Both the position numbers and the translations under genes were made by a program. This document shows positions 37,301 through 45,292 of a DNA stretch of 64,000 nt, piece after piece. How positions within the stretch are numbered: the stretch's first letter is position 1; every line of letters begins with the position of its first letter. The notes beneath the pieces were generated by a model. It saw nothing but the letters and a program-made list of their open reading frames with translations, had not been told where the DNA came from and did not search any database. This DNA comes from Owenia fusiformis (lineage: Eukaryota > Annelida > Polychaeta > Sabellida > Oweniidae), in assembly GCA_903813345.2 (NCBI GenBank), contig CAIIXF020000012.1:9134432-9198431 (forward strand), in the 5' to 3' direction.

Positions 37301-40300
37301 TCTAAAGGCCTAACCAGCACCCACCCTTCTCTACTCTATAAGCAGTGGGGGAGACAGATTGGGCTAGAAGATACCACAAGGCCATGTTTATTAATGATAA
37401 TTCTCTCTCTCTCCATTGCAGTTTAGCTTAATAAAGTGACAGTGCCAATGTTTCAAAATTGTTTCAAATTGCAAAGATGTAACATTTAAGATTGCCCCAT
37501 TCCAAAATATAATTGAAGTCATTGATTTTTCCCGCAATTGAAACTTTATTCCTTTTGACTATTAATTAATAAAAGTCCCCATCAAAATGTAATGGACATT
37601 TTTGGAAATTAATGGCGTCCCTAATCCCCGACTTGATAGAGACATTGTCCTTATAGAAACTCAAATGTCATATTTTGAAGAAAGTTGCAAGTGGTTCAAC
37701 TACCACGTTTTAGGGTTAACAATTATGACTATTGACCTCAGAGAGAGAATTAGCATATAATAAACATGACCCATTTGGTATAATAATCCCAGAACCCATG
37801 AAGCTCAAACCTTGTTGTCTCCCGAGAAATTCCAGCTTTCGCTTTGAGAATTTCAAATTCATCGCTGTAAGACAAATAAATAATTAACAAAAATAAACAA
37901 TAACTTAATTACACTGTGCCAAACCAGAAAAATTAAAAATATTAGTTAAAGTGCAAAACCTTAGAAAGTTTATCCAATTGATGACATGTTGAAATTGAAA
38001 TATAAATGTCTTAAATGATAAAGGGGCTCCAACCATAACATGAATTAATATTTGTCAAAAAATTCCTCATGGGATTAATTCCAGAATAAGATAATGTTTG
38101 CAAAAATATATATCTGAAGTATTTGAAAGATGGGCTTCAAAACATTACATCCTTCAAGGAAAGTGAGATGTGTAAATTCTCAAAATATTATTTCAAATAT
38201 ATGTTTAAATATGCCCAGTGCTTCTTCAATGAAAAACGTGCAAAAATTAACAGTATCAAATAAAATTTGAAGATGCATATGCAATTTGTAAAAGTCAGTG
38301 AAAAAGGGTTGTGAGACACACATCATGATTTAGTACCATTTGTTAAGTGCTACTTAGTTTTATTCAGTGCTATTCAGTACCATTTGGAACCAATAAGTGC
38401 TACACAGTTTGATGCAGTGCTATTTGATAACATTTAATGCCACACAATACGATTCAGTGCTACTCAGTATTATTCAGTGCCATTTGGTACAAATTAGTGC
38501 CACTCAGTGTTCAATCGGTACCATTTTCAATTTTAAGCTTTTACAATAAAATAACTTACTCTTCCGGAGCCTCTTGAATGTAAGCAAATGAAAGTGAACT
38601 GATTGGCCCAAGCTGGAAGTCTTGATACCAGTTCGCAAGCTTTAGATTTTGGTCAAAGAACTTCACATCTCCCTTGGTGTCACCACATACCAAATATCTG
38701 GAAATATCAACGAATAAGTAAAATTAGAGATAAGAAGTCATGAAACTATAGAGAAAAGGAGAGAAATCAGCAAGGAATATAGTAAATGAGCATGTAGTGG
38801 ACACTGAATTAAAAAGAAATGCACATAGCCAGGCATGGCATAAGGCAAGGGATATGGAATTGCTCGAACCCCGCAATCTCTCCCCCTTGGATATGGGTCT
38901 GCATTTAAAAAAAATTACCTTTGTTCACCAGAGCTGGTTGTGGTTAGGACATTAATTGCTCGATCTTGAAGACGCACTAGTTTCAGTGCCCTCTTATTAG
39001 GTGTCGACCCTGGCGTAGCTGAAAATACAAGGGCATGAATTAAATAAGGCAATTAAATAAACAATGGCTAGGACATTATCACCCATGGAACTACAGGGTT
39101 TCCATAAAGTCTCCTACAATTACATGAACAATACAAAGTCTGTGTAAAGAATTAAGAGACTTTAAGGACACCCTGTATTTTTGATTTGAAACATTGCTAC
39201 ATTGAAACATTGTCATGACGTCATGAATTTAACTAATATATCTTGATGGAAAATGTGATTGCCACAATTTACCATGTTTGCATGCAGCTCATTGCCAAAA
39301 CGGTAACCAGTCGGAAAACGTGATTGCAATAATTTACCATGTTTGCATGCAGCTCATCGCCAAAATGGTAACCAGTCGGAAAACGTGATTGCAACAATTT
39401 ACCATGTTTGCATGCAGCTCATTGCCAAAACGGTAACCAGTCGGAAAATGTGATTGCAACAATTTACCATGTTTGCATGCAGCTCATCGCCAAAATGGTA
39501 ACCAGTCGGAAAACATGATTGCAACAATTAACCATATTTGCATGCAGCTCATCGCCAAAATGGTAACCAGTCCATTGCCAAGATTGAAACGTGATTGACA
39601 CACAATGAGGCAACTGTTAATTTTGACTCTCCCCTTAACTTTGTCTCTCCCTTTAATTTTGACTCTCCCCTAACTTTGACTCTCCCTTTAACTTTGACCC
39701 TCCCTTTAACTTTGTCTCTCCCTTTAATCTGCACTCCCTTTAAATAACAATTCATGCAGAGTTCAATTACCTTTCACCATGGGTTTGTTTTCATCCCACA
39801 CAACTAAATTGCCATACGCAGTTGCGGTTAGCGCCCGTGTACTCCCACTTTGGAATATCGACTGGCTGAACTTTCCAACAGGTTTGTTAAAATCGTCATC
39901 AGTCAAGGGTGGAGCAAAATACTGGATCACACCTCCTTTCTAAAAATAAGAGTGATGGAAAAATTTTATTAATATACAGTAGTTCAGAATTCAGAGAAAT
40001 GAGTAGAACTATTTTGAATTTTTTTCAGCAGTTCTTTTTCTATTTAACTTACAGGCCCCAGTATAATACAGTGATTTTATGAAAGAGGTTAATTATAGCA
40101 TATCAATAAAATAGGGCATATTTTCAAACATAGATAAAAATGATGACACAAAAATAGTTAATGACCCAACAGCTACTATTTGGCACAACCCGGGTGATAA
40201 GACACTTACCCAAGAGTAGAAAATGACCTGGCAGTCGCTATTTGTGACAACCTGTGTGACGTCCTCAGGGTTGAAATGTATGTAGTTCTGAACGCCATAG

Positions 40301-42875
40301 TTTGTATGAAGCTGAGCAGTACAAACTGGAGTATCCTCCTCAGAAGTCCAATCCCAGATGGCTACAGTCTAAAACATTGATTATTACAAATTGGAGTATC
40401 CTCCTCAGAGGTCCAGTCCCAAATATGTACAGTCTACAACATTGTAAGGAGCATTCTTTTGTTAAGATAAACCTTTTTAATGTTTAATTGTTTTATTTCC
40501 TTATTTGGAAAGGGTTCTTCAAGTTATGATGAACGAAATAAACCAAATATAGCTTAGGATGGGTGTATCATATATTGAACCTCTAACCTATGAAATCATA
40601 TTTGGTACCAATGTGCTAATTTGAATAAAATATGTATGGGTTAAATCATTCCATAATAATAATGGTGATATCTGGAAATGAGCCACATTCTTCAGAATAT
40701 TCATACTTTATTCTGTATAGAGAGCCCATGCTCCTATCCAATAATTATCATTTCATATCCCTCATTCATGCTGTATTTTAATATATACATATGTAATGCT
40801 GTGAATAATTAATAAATTTAAAATAGTGATTCCAGTATTTACACAGATCAATGAATTTTCAATGATTTACTTGCTTTATTTGTCTATCTGCTTTAAATGG
40901 ACATATTAGCCTTTTGCATATTATTGACATAGACATACCTGAGTTTCTGCAGCACTTATTGTGGCGATATATTTAGCATTAGGGGTCATAGCAATAGCTT
41001 GTACTCCACCATCCGGATGGGGGTCAAATATGGTCCGTACTGGAACCCTGCAAGGACAGCAGAGAAGTTATGTATATGCTCACTTTTTATTTAGATAAGG
41101 ATTGAAGTTATGGATGCTTGTCTTTACTAAAATATTTATTTTATAAGTTTTGACAAAAATACATAAAAAAATAAAATGTGATTAAATGCACAATAAAATG
41201 TGATTTAATGAAATAATAAAATATATTTGAATACATTTCAGATTGACTCCTCTGAAAAATGACCCGCAGTAATGTCTTTTATTTTAAATGATTCCAGTAA
41301 AGTAAATTAGACTAAAAGCAATACACACATACCCTGTGTATGTGTCCCAAATGATGATGATGTTATTTTTTCCTTTGTCTGCTGTGGCCAGCCAGCGTTT
41401 ATCTTCACTAGTACATGTAGCAGAGATAGCATTGGACTGAAAGGAAAAAGGATATAAAGTCAAACCAACTTCAAACAGTGTTCACTAAAGACAGATATCA
41501 CTCACCTTCCCTAATTTTTGTTTTATGTACAACTTGAAATGCAAGCCTATAATGCAAAGTGCGCTAGGCAGCGACTACTGCAACTACTGTAAACTTTTTG
41601 AATTGAATAAATATTTAATGAACTGAAAAAGATATTACTTGAGTTACATGTAACTTCTTTATTCAAAAATGCTAGTTGGTTGATTATATTGGTTAGATGG
41701 TGTGGAGTGGAGAATATTTTTGATTTTGTACTCTTGAGATTATACTCATGTGCATTTAGGATAGTTTCCAGCTTTAATCAATATTACACAAAATGCTACA
41801 GATTTATTTTATGTTGTTAGATTTAAGAGAGTCAAAGCAAATGAGGCAAGAGAGGCGGGAGCGCTGATAGAGGACCTGGCCTCATTCTAAAAGCCCAATA
41901 ATATTCAATTCAATCTGTAGAATTGTTGTTAGATAACTAACTGAGCCATTGTTTAACTTACATGTCCTTGTAACAGGTGCTGTAGATTGTTCTTAAAGTC
42001 ATAGAGGATGCCTGTGTGTGCACATGAGTACATTATCATATCTCGCTCTGAATCTGTCAGATTCAACACTGGGACATGCTTGTTAAGTCCAAAAGACCAG
42101 ACTTGGTTCTGAAATGAAGAAGAGAAATGATTCACTCTGTAGTTTATTTAGAAAAAATAAAATACAAAAATTTTGATCTTCCAGAATTGTTTTTTTTCGT
42201 ACAACTTAGGCTCATAAGTTAGGCTCAAAACATTATCTCTTACATCTCTGGTCCTAAGGGAAGAAGGTTTAATCCTGTTTGAATTCCATCTTTTTAATAA
42301 GTTATTGAATGATTTCAAGTGCAATACAGGATATATTCTGCTCGAGAAATTCCGTATTGGAACGAGACGAAGTCGAGTGCCAATACAGAATATTGAGACA
42401 GAATATATCTTTTTTGTATTGCACTTCAATTCATTCTATAACGTTTTTATCGTGTGATCCTCTGTATTGCTACTGAGAATGTCCCCTCTGTACCAATATT
42501 TTCTGTATTACGACAAATATCATATCATTGCGCGCTGTGATTAAATTCTCAAGATGAAGTAATTAAAATCATAGTACAATTTAGGAAATTCTGATGATGA
42601 TTCCCTAGCTTATACAGCTCAAATTTTAATATTAGTATCTTGATATCATAATCAGAATAGCAGAACAAATAAACATCAAACAAACCAATTGTTTTTAAAA
42701 AATAAATTAAACTTACCAAAGCATTGGGGTTGACATTTTTCTCTTCCTGTACATCTGTTTTCTCTTCATTTACATTTGGCGGAGGTTCAGGAATATTAGA
42801 TTCTCCTTCAGGTGGTTGTCGAACAACAGTGTCTCCCTCAGCTTCAACAGGGGGTGTCTCTTCATTATCAGCCAT
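22319..42875 (-). CDS. CFAP251: Cilia- and flagella-associated protein 251 (WD40 plus EF-hand-like C-terminus)
   Basis: Twenty-three minus-strand exons: 42717-42875, 41962-42108, 41333-41436, 40939-41047, 40210-40368, 39771-39939, 38919-39018, 38560-38697, 37811-37864, 34935-35120, 28576-28635, 28279-28358, 27785-27924, 27239-27412, 26798-26941, 26419-26501, 25966-26110, 25559-25650, 25227-25355, 24210-24315, 23433-23523, 23024-23158, 22319-22584. All phases agree; 2970 bases give 989 residues. CFAP251 (WDR66) is an axonemal protein of the calmodulin/radial-spoke-associated complex at the base of radial spoke 3. After a Pro/Glu-rich N-terminus come [15 protein letters not shown] and [10 protein letters not shown], many WD40 repeats ([35 protein letters not shown]), and two degenerate EF-hand-like units ([23 protein letters not shown]). 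The start follows the family pattern, though the acidic N-terminus is shorter than in vertebrates. Exon 9 uses an unusual donor (GTTTGAG). Intron 10 holds a nested gene. Confidence 0.95.
23847..24139. mobile_element. TTAA-flanked MITE with perfect palindrome
   Basis: TTAA at 23843-23846 and 24140-24143 flanks inverted ends CCTCTTGAAT. Inside is the perfect 20-base palindrome GTGACGGATATATCCGTCAC (23864-23883), with a related GACGAGAAAATCCGTCAC nearby. The CC start and TTAA target fit a piggyBac derivative. It lies in CFAP251 intron 20. Confidence 0.75.
24410..25215. repeat. Satellite of about 117-base units in CFAP251 intron 19
   Basis: About seven head-to-tail copies, each with TGGGCCTCTGTAAGTGGAAC, GAGGGTTCAC, GTGGAATCTGATATAA, GGAACACCTCCCATAAATGG and CATTAACTACATGTAAATAA. 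The left copies are more diverged. The GTGGAACACC phrases resemble the pogo-type terminal fragments at 9280 and 28968, so the unit may derive from such an element. Confidence 0.85.
25360..25485. repeat. ACAAACAATTACAAT short tandem repeat
   Basis: Six or more copies of a unit of about 15 bases (ACAAACAATTACAAT) lie next to the acceptor of CFAP251 exon 19. Confidence 0.8.
27962..28136. mobile_element. MITE, GTCACATTTG family copy 3
   Basis: Ends AATGCGTCAATCATATTTGA and, inverted, CCTCAGTCACATTTGCTCTA flank about 130 bases with inner pairing (TTGTGAAG, CTGTAGCTTCACAA). It lies in CFAP251 intron 12 and matches the ends of the copies at 8120 and 13983. Confidence 0.55.
28645..28905. repeat. 47-base minisatellite abutting CFAP251 exon 11
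   Basis: Five to six copies of a unit containing CTAACACCAAAACTTTTCAA, ATGACACTTAGTACAGTGAA and TCAAATCT. The array starts about 10 bases from the acceptor of exon 11, so it overlaps the probable branch-point region of that intron. Confidence 0.85.
28965..29035. repeat. pogo/Tigger-type terminal fragment
   Basis: GTGAACACCTGCTAATATGA at the left and TTGGATTAGACAGGTTTTAC followed by TGTA at the right match the ends of the element at 29547-31644. It is a solo or very short derivative. Confidence 0.6.
29914..30092 (-). pseudogene. Transposase remnant (N-terminal start plus C-terminal tail)
   Basis: An ATG at 30090-30092 starts a short MPPKK-like reading that stops after ten residues. An overlapping frame reads [20 protein letters not shown] and continues to [12 protein letters not shown] before TAA at 29914-29916. 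Basic MPPK starts and a QTTxxDFF tail are typical of Tigger/pogo transposases. The frame break and missing centre make it non-functional. Confidence 0.5.
30125..30880. repeat. Tandem of about 240-base units inside the Tigger relic
   Basis: About three copies of a block containing ATAATCTTGTCTGCAAATGT, CTAGCTATCATAACAGACCC, GTTAAGACTTGTTCATAATC and CACCTTTCTCTTAATCCAAA. The last copy is truncated. Copies are nearly identical, so the amplification is recent relative to the host element. Confidence 0.8.
31162..31593. mobile_element. ACCCAGATGCGAGTAG MITE, copy 1
   Basis: Inverted ends ACCCAGATGCGAGTAG and ACCCAAATGCGAGTAG bound about 430 bases. It is nearly identical to copy 2 at 35743-36167. 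It inserted into the right terminal region of the Tigger relic, splitting GTGTTCAAAT from TGGAAGGTGTTC. A 3-base target duplication (AAT or TAA) is possible but ambiguous. Confidence 0.75.
32138..33898 (+). CDS. GT61-family (DUF563) glycosyltransferase, intronless, nested
   Basis: A single open frame of 586 residues. Residues about 10-26 form a Cys/Phe/Leu-rich signal anchor, giving a type II Golgi or ER enzyme. The C-terminal half is a GT61 catalytic region: [17 protein letters not shown] (about 328-345), a Rossmann-like stretch with [15 protein letters not shown], and the hallmark [20 protein letters not shown] (about 501-520). GT61 includes EOGT, POMGNT2 and plant xylosyltransferases; the acceptor here is unknown. 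At residues 223-268 is an in-frame tandem of about five 10-residue units (FGHQGDGxTS). The gene lies within CFAP251 intron 10 on the opposite strand and has no intron, consistent with retroposition followed by long maintenance, though no poly-A tail was found. ATG 32138 is the first in-frame start. Confidence 0.9.
   Translation: MMLRLKKWTCCCFTLLCFMLIFLLKTQMRTPATIRTTFQLEKEINYLWKKDDNIILKVKNVEQSAQIVNHTEGYVRSLNREQSLSIRLSDLKNQVENLRKITLQEVKYHNFYDFPGKLDPGEMIYADEKNYFSKVSEINRVKIAHLHRVKSSLSKNYVRTEIYDAAITQQFCHNFMKKFGINKTFEGKFCHIGIEKSLCQRELERRHFNFYDVHPKTIDQQGDRRRFGHQGDGKTRFGHQGDGITSFGHQGDGETSFGYQGDEKTTFGHFYIQVIQMGYIETLGRVTVYDEDTFVTIFPEMCLPETNFESTYKQFYKTEDEVFIISQFGGNNFYHTMVELIPRLSLFMDLLQSHPKIKIHIMDMSFTRDVLGLLGFDSNRIVSGFVKAKIAYLPRGTKCGNSDPLTLQILSDKYLDVLSNKINFNILSNKMDLHHQRKHRNSILLIKRSGTRKFKQHGHIRNTISNIASRNNLNFLEFSDVPQKKILATVAYFNNAFLVIGAHGAGLSNILFSRPGTFIIEVVCQGYIINPCYLDLSRKLGHRYYGITSMNKEKNCFNGELEVNVTELVEAVEFFVQQFILNKSEL
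32805..32945 (+). repeat. In-frame 30-base minisatellite within the GT61 gene
   Basis: About five copies of a 30-base unit built on TTTGGTCACCAAGGAGATGG. It encodes FGHQGDG-x-T-(R/S/T) decapeptides between [11 protein letters not shown] and [10 protein letters not shown]. The length is a multiple of three, so the frame survives. Confidence 0.9.
33945..34920. repeat. Minisatellite carrying X-box (RFX) motifs, CFAP251 intron 10
   Basis: About 40 units of a 24-26 base repeat of the type GGAGCTACTATGGTAATATG followed by TTGAT, with a longer higher-order pattern (33985-34170 is repeated at 34185-34370). Variants GTTACTATGGCAAC (34014-34027, 34213-34226) and GTTACTATGGTAAC (34535-34548, 34825-34838) match the RFX X-box consensus GTHNYYATRRNAAC exactly. 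Several more differ only in the last base. It ends about 15 bases from exon 10 of the ciliary gene CFAP251. Confidence 0.85.
35743..36167. mobile_element. ACCCAGATGCGAGTAG MITE, copy 2
   Basis: Same ends and nearly the same body as 31162-31593 (shared phrases GACTTCTAGCTCGGGGAGAT and TCAGCCACCTGGTGGTGAAA). It lies in CFAP251 intron 9. High identity suggests recent activity of the family. Confidence 0.75.
36745..36828 (+). promoter_or_regulatory. Candidate antisense promoter and first exon in CFAP251 intron 9
   Basis: CTTCCGGTTT (ETS-like) is followed by AAAAATGGCGGAG (YY1-like, where ATGGCG often marks starts). From the ATG at 36769 an open frame of exactly 20 codons, [20 protein letters not shown], ends at a consensus donor (AAG|GTATGT, exon end 36828). 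This is the arrangement of a housekeeping first coding exon on the plus strand. No convincing second exon was found in the window, so it may be an orphan, a relic or an upstream exon of a non-coding transcript. Confidence 0.35.
38325..38520. repeat. CAGTGCTA-type degenerate minisatellite, CFAP251 intron 8
   Basis: Repeats of TTCAGTGCTA(T/C), AGTACCATTTGG and AATTAGTGCCACTCAG-like phrases, about 18-36 bases each. Confidence 0.6.
39249..39575. repeat. 65-base tandem repeat, five copies, CFAP251 intron 6
   Basis: Units start near 39249, 39315, 39380, 39445 and 39510, each with GTGATTGCAACAATTTACCA, TGTTTGCATGCAGCTCAT and GGTAACCAGTCGG. The last unit is truncated. Confidence 0.9.
39625..39745. 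repeat. TTTGACTCTCCCTTTAAC short tandem repeat
   Basis: Seven or so copies of an 18-base pyrimidine-rich unit just upstream (in transcription, downstream) of CFAP251 exon 6. Confidence 0.85.
42301..42442. mobile_element. Foldback MITE in CFAP251 intron 1
   Basis: GTTATTGAATGA at the left pairs with TCATTCTATAAC at the right. The stem AAGTGCAATACAGGATATAT pairs with its near complement. The loop has CGAGACGAAGTCGAGTGC, a self-complementary G/C-rich core. Confidence 0.7.
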
Positions 42876-45292
42876 TTTGTTCTGGAATGATAGGGGTCTT
42901 TACAGATGAGGCATGAGACAAAGAGCCCTGATATAAGAGATATACTATTCCCAATAAATTACTTTAAAACGTGTACAGGACAGGTGTATAAGTGAAACAA
43001 AATTGGTATTTTAAAATAGTGTTCCACTTACAGAAGTTCAGTTTAGTTAATTGTTCATACATGTCATAGGAATGGGGATCAAATAGTTTTTTTTTTATCT
43101 TCAGTAGAAGGTGGAGAGTGTGATGTTAATCTTCTTCTTTTAAACACCTCCATATTGAAAATATTTCAGAAGTTTTCAAATGAATATGACCGACTGGTCA
43201 ACAAGATACATGATGGGTTCCTGTTTGCCCTCTTTCACCGGACGGAAGTTCAGGATAACTCAAACGAAATTACTGTACAATGTACATCATAAAAAAATAG
43301 ATACTGAGTGAAGCATTTTACATTGTTTTTATGGATTGGAATTCAAACTAGATTTTTCTAAGCATATTTGATGTGTAGTCATATTTATACAATGTATTGA
43401 TAAATGATGGACAACAATTTTGTTCGGGTCAATTCCAGTTGTGAACTTCCAGTTAGAAAAATGAAACAAGTCGGGGACCAATCTGACGCAATTTATTTAT
43501 TTTCAGCCATATAATCACACGCAGACATCTATCGGAAAGAATACATCCAATTGGAAATTTTGGCAAAGATTGATCCGGTAAGTCTTCAGATACGTTCACA
43601 ATTGAAGGAAGTCGATACATTTTTGACCAGTGGCTTTTGGTTGATTTGTTTTAACATCAAAATTGGAGCTCATTTCATTTTAGGCGTATCTTAGTCCACA
43701 GTGAACCGAATGAGTTACTCCAGACTCTTTGCATCATTTTGACAGTTGGAATACCTGGAATAAATCTACAGGATATCAAAACTGGTCAACTGGGAGTAGG
43801 CCTAAGCTTAGATCTAATATTTTATTTTTTATTATTTTTTCGGAATATCTTCAAGCTATTGCCATTTTTATTTTTGAATCACCTTTCTGTCTTTCTTAGT
43901 TGCAGAGAAGCCCCACATTCTTATTACCCAGGGGGCAGAAGAAAGTGGGGAAGAAGAAAGTTAGTCATATAAATCTGACCCTCGTATGATGTTATTTGTT
44001 GTTATTTTTTCTGATTTGGATATTTATTTTTTCTTATTTTCTTGCATACAAGGGTCATACACACTCCGCGCATCTAAATTGCGGGAAATGCTTTCCTGGC
44101 CTGTCTACCCAACCAAATTCACACAAATGATAAATAAATGTCTTTGCTTCAACTATAAAGTATTTAATCTTACCTTAGACACGTAAAACGCTTGGTAATT
44201 GAAGAAATATAAGCATGCCGCTTGAATTTTAAAATTTTTTCATTTTGCCATGCCAAGGTCACTTCCGGGTTAATCTAAGTCTAGATGTAAAACTATATCA
44301 AACGAAATCATAAGTACTTGTTACACGAAGATTCAGTTGAAAGGGAAGCAGTGTCGTTAAGAAGGGAAGTTATTTGGAAAAGTTATTGTTTCAAAATGAG
44401 AAAAGTAATAAGTATAAGAGAACGGCTTTGGAATCGATCTCTGTGTAATAAATAATTATGATTCCGTTTCGATACATGTTTTACATTTAGACTACCGGAA
44501 ACAGCATTCAGCAACATGGCGGGCGATAATGAAAATATAATTCAATTGATCATGTTTCGTCAATTATCAAGCGTTTTACATGTCTAAGGTAAGATTTAAC
44601 ACTTTAATGTTGGAACTAAATAATTACTCGATAATTTGTGTGACTTTGGTTAGTATGGTAACTATGGTTACCGAGACAGGCCAGAAAAGCGTTTACCGCA
44701 ATTTGTTCCATATAATACCTACGACGGTGTATGCAAAGAAAATGATAAAAAATAAATATCCAAATAAGAACAAGGAATATCGAAGAACAGCATACAACGG
44801 TCGGATTTATATGACTAAAGAAAGTGGACGACGTTCAATTTTGGAAAATTGAAATTTATAATTTTCACAAGTCAAGGGCTCAAATTTTAGTAAAATCATA
44901 CCATATTGAAGCTAACGAAATTTCTATCAATCTCAGGTCGAAACTAAATTGAAATACTTACATTTCCAGTGTTAAATTCAATAATTATCTCCAAATTTTG
45001 TAAAAATTATTTTTGTCACCTTAGCGACAGCTATTGCGCATTCTTACTGCGCATCGGAAGTCAGTACTTTGTTATTGTTGTAAAATATAAATCTTCTAAA
45101 TCCAATGTTTTTAAACATATCAGGGTTTATAGATATTCTTATTGTTCCAAAGTATATGAATTACATGTAATTTATATTTTTCATTGATTGCATAAGGTGT
45201 AAAAACATGTTTTACTTTTGAATTTACGACATCTCTTGACAAAAATTGGAAGCAATGAAATTTTGAAAATTTATTTTGACTGGGATTTCAAA
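42876..45292. promoter_or_regulatory. Divergent intergenic region between CFAP251 and PIGL
   Basis: No confident gene. ETS-like sites occur at about 43240 (ACCGGACGGAAGTTC), 44263 (ACTTCCGGG) and 44494 (ACCGGAAAC). A YY1-like AACATGGCGG at 44514 starts a 23-codon ORF (44516-44587) that ends at its stop one base before a consensus donor (AAG|GTAAGA). This could be a 5' exon with an upstream ORF for PIGL. At 44648-44672 GGTTAGTATGGTAACTATGG and then TTACC contain two overlapping X-box-like sites, each with one mismatch. A 90-codon ORF at 44580 spans the putative donor and is unlikely to be real. Confidence 0.4.

Noticed and set aside
44580-44852. 90-codon plus-strand ORF starting MSKVRF
   Set aside because: Its first codons contain a consensus splice donor (AAG|GTAAGA), so most of it is likely intronic. 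No family resemblance seen.
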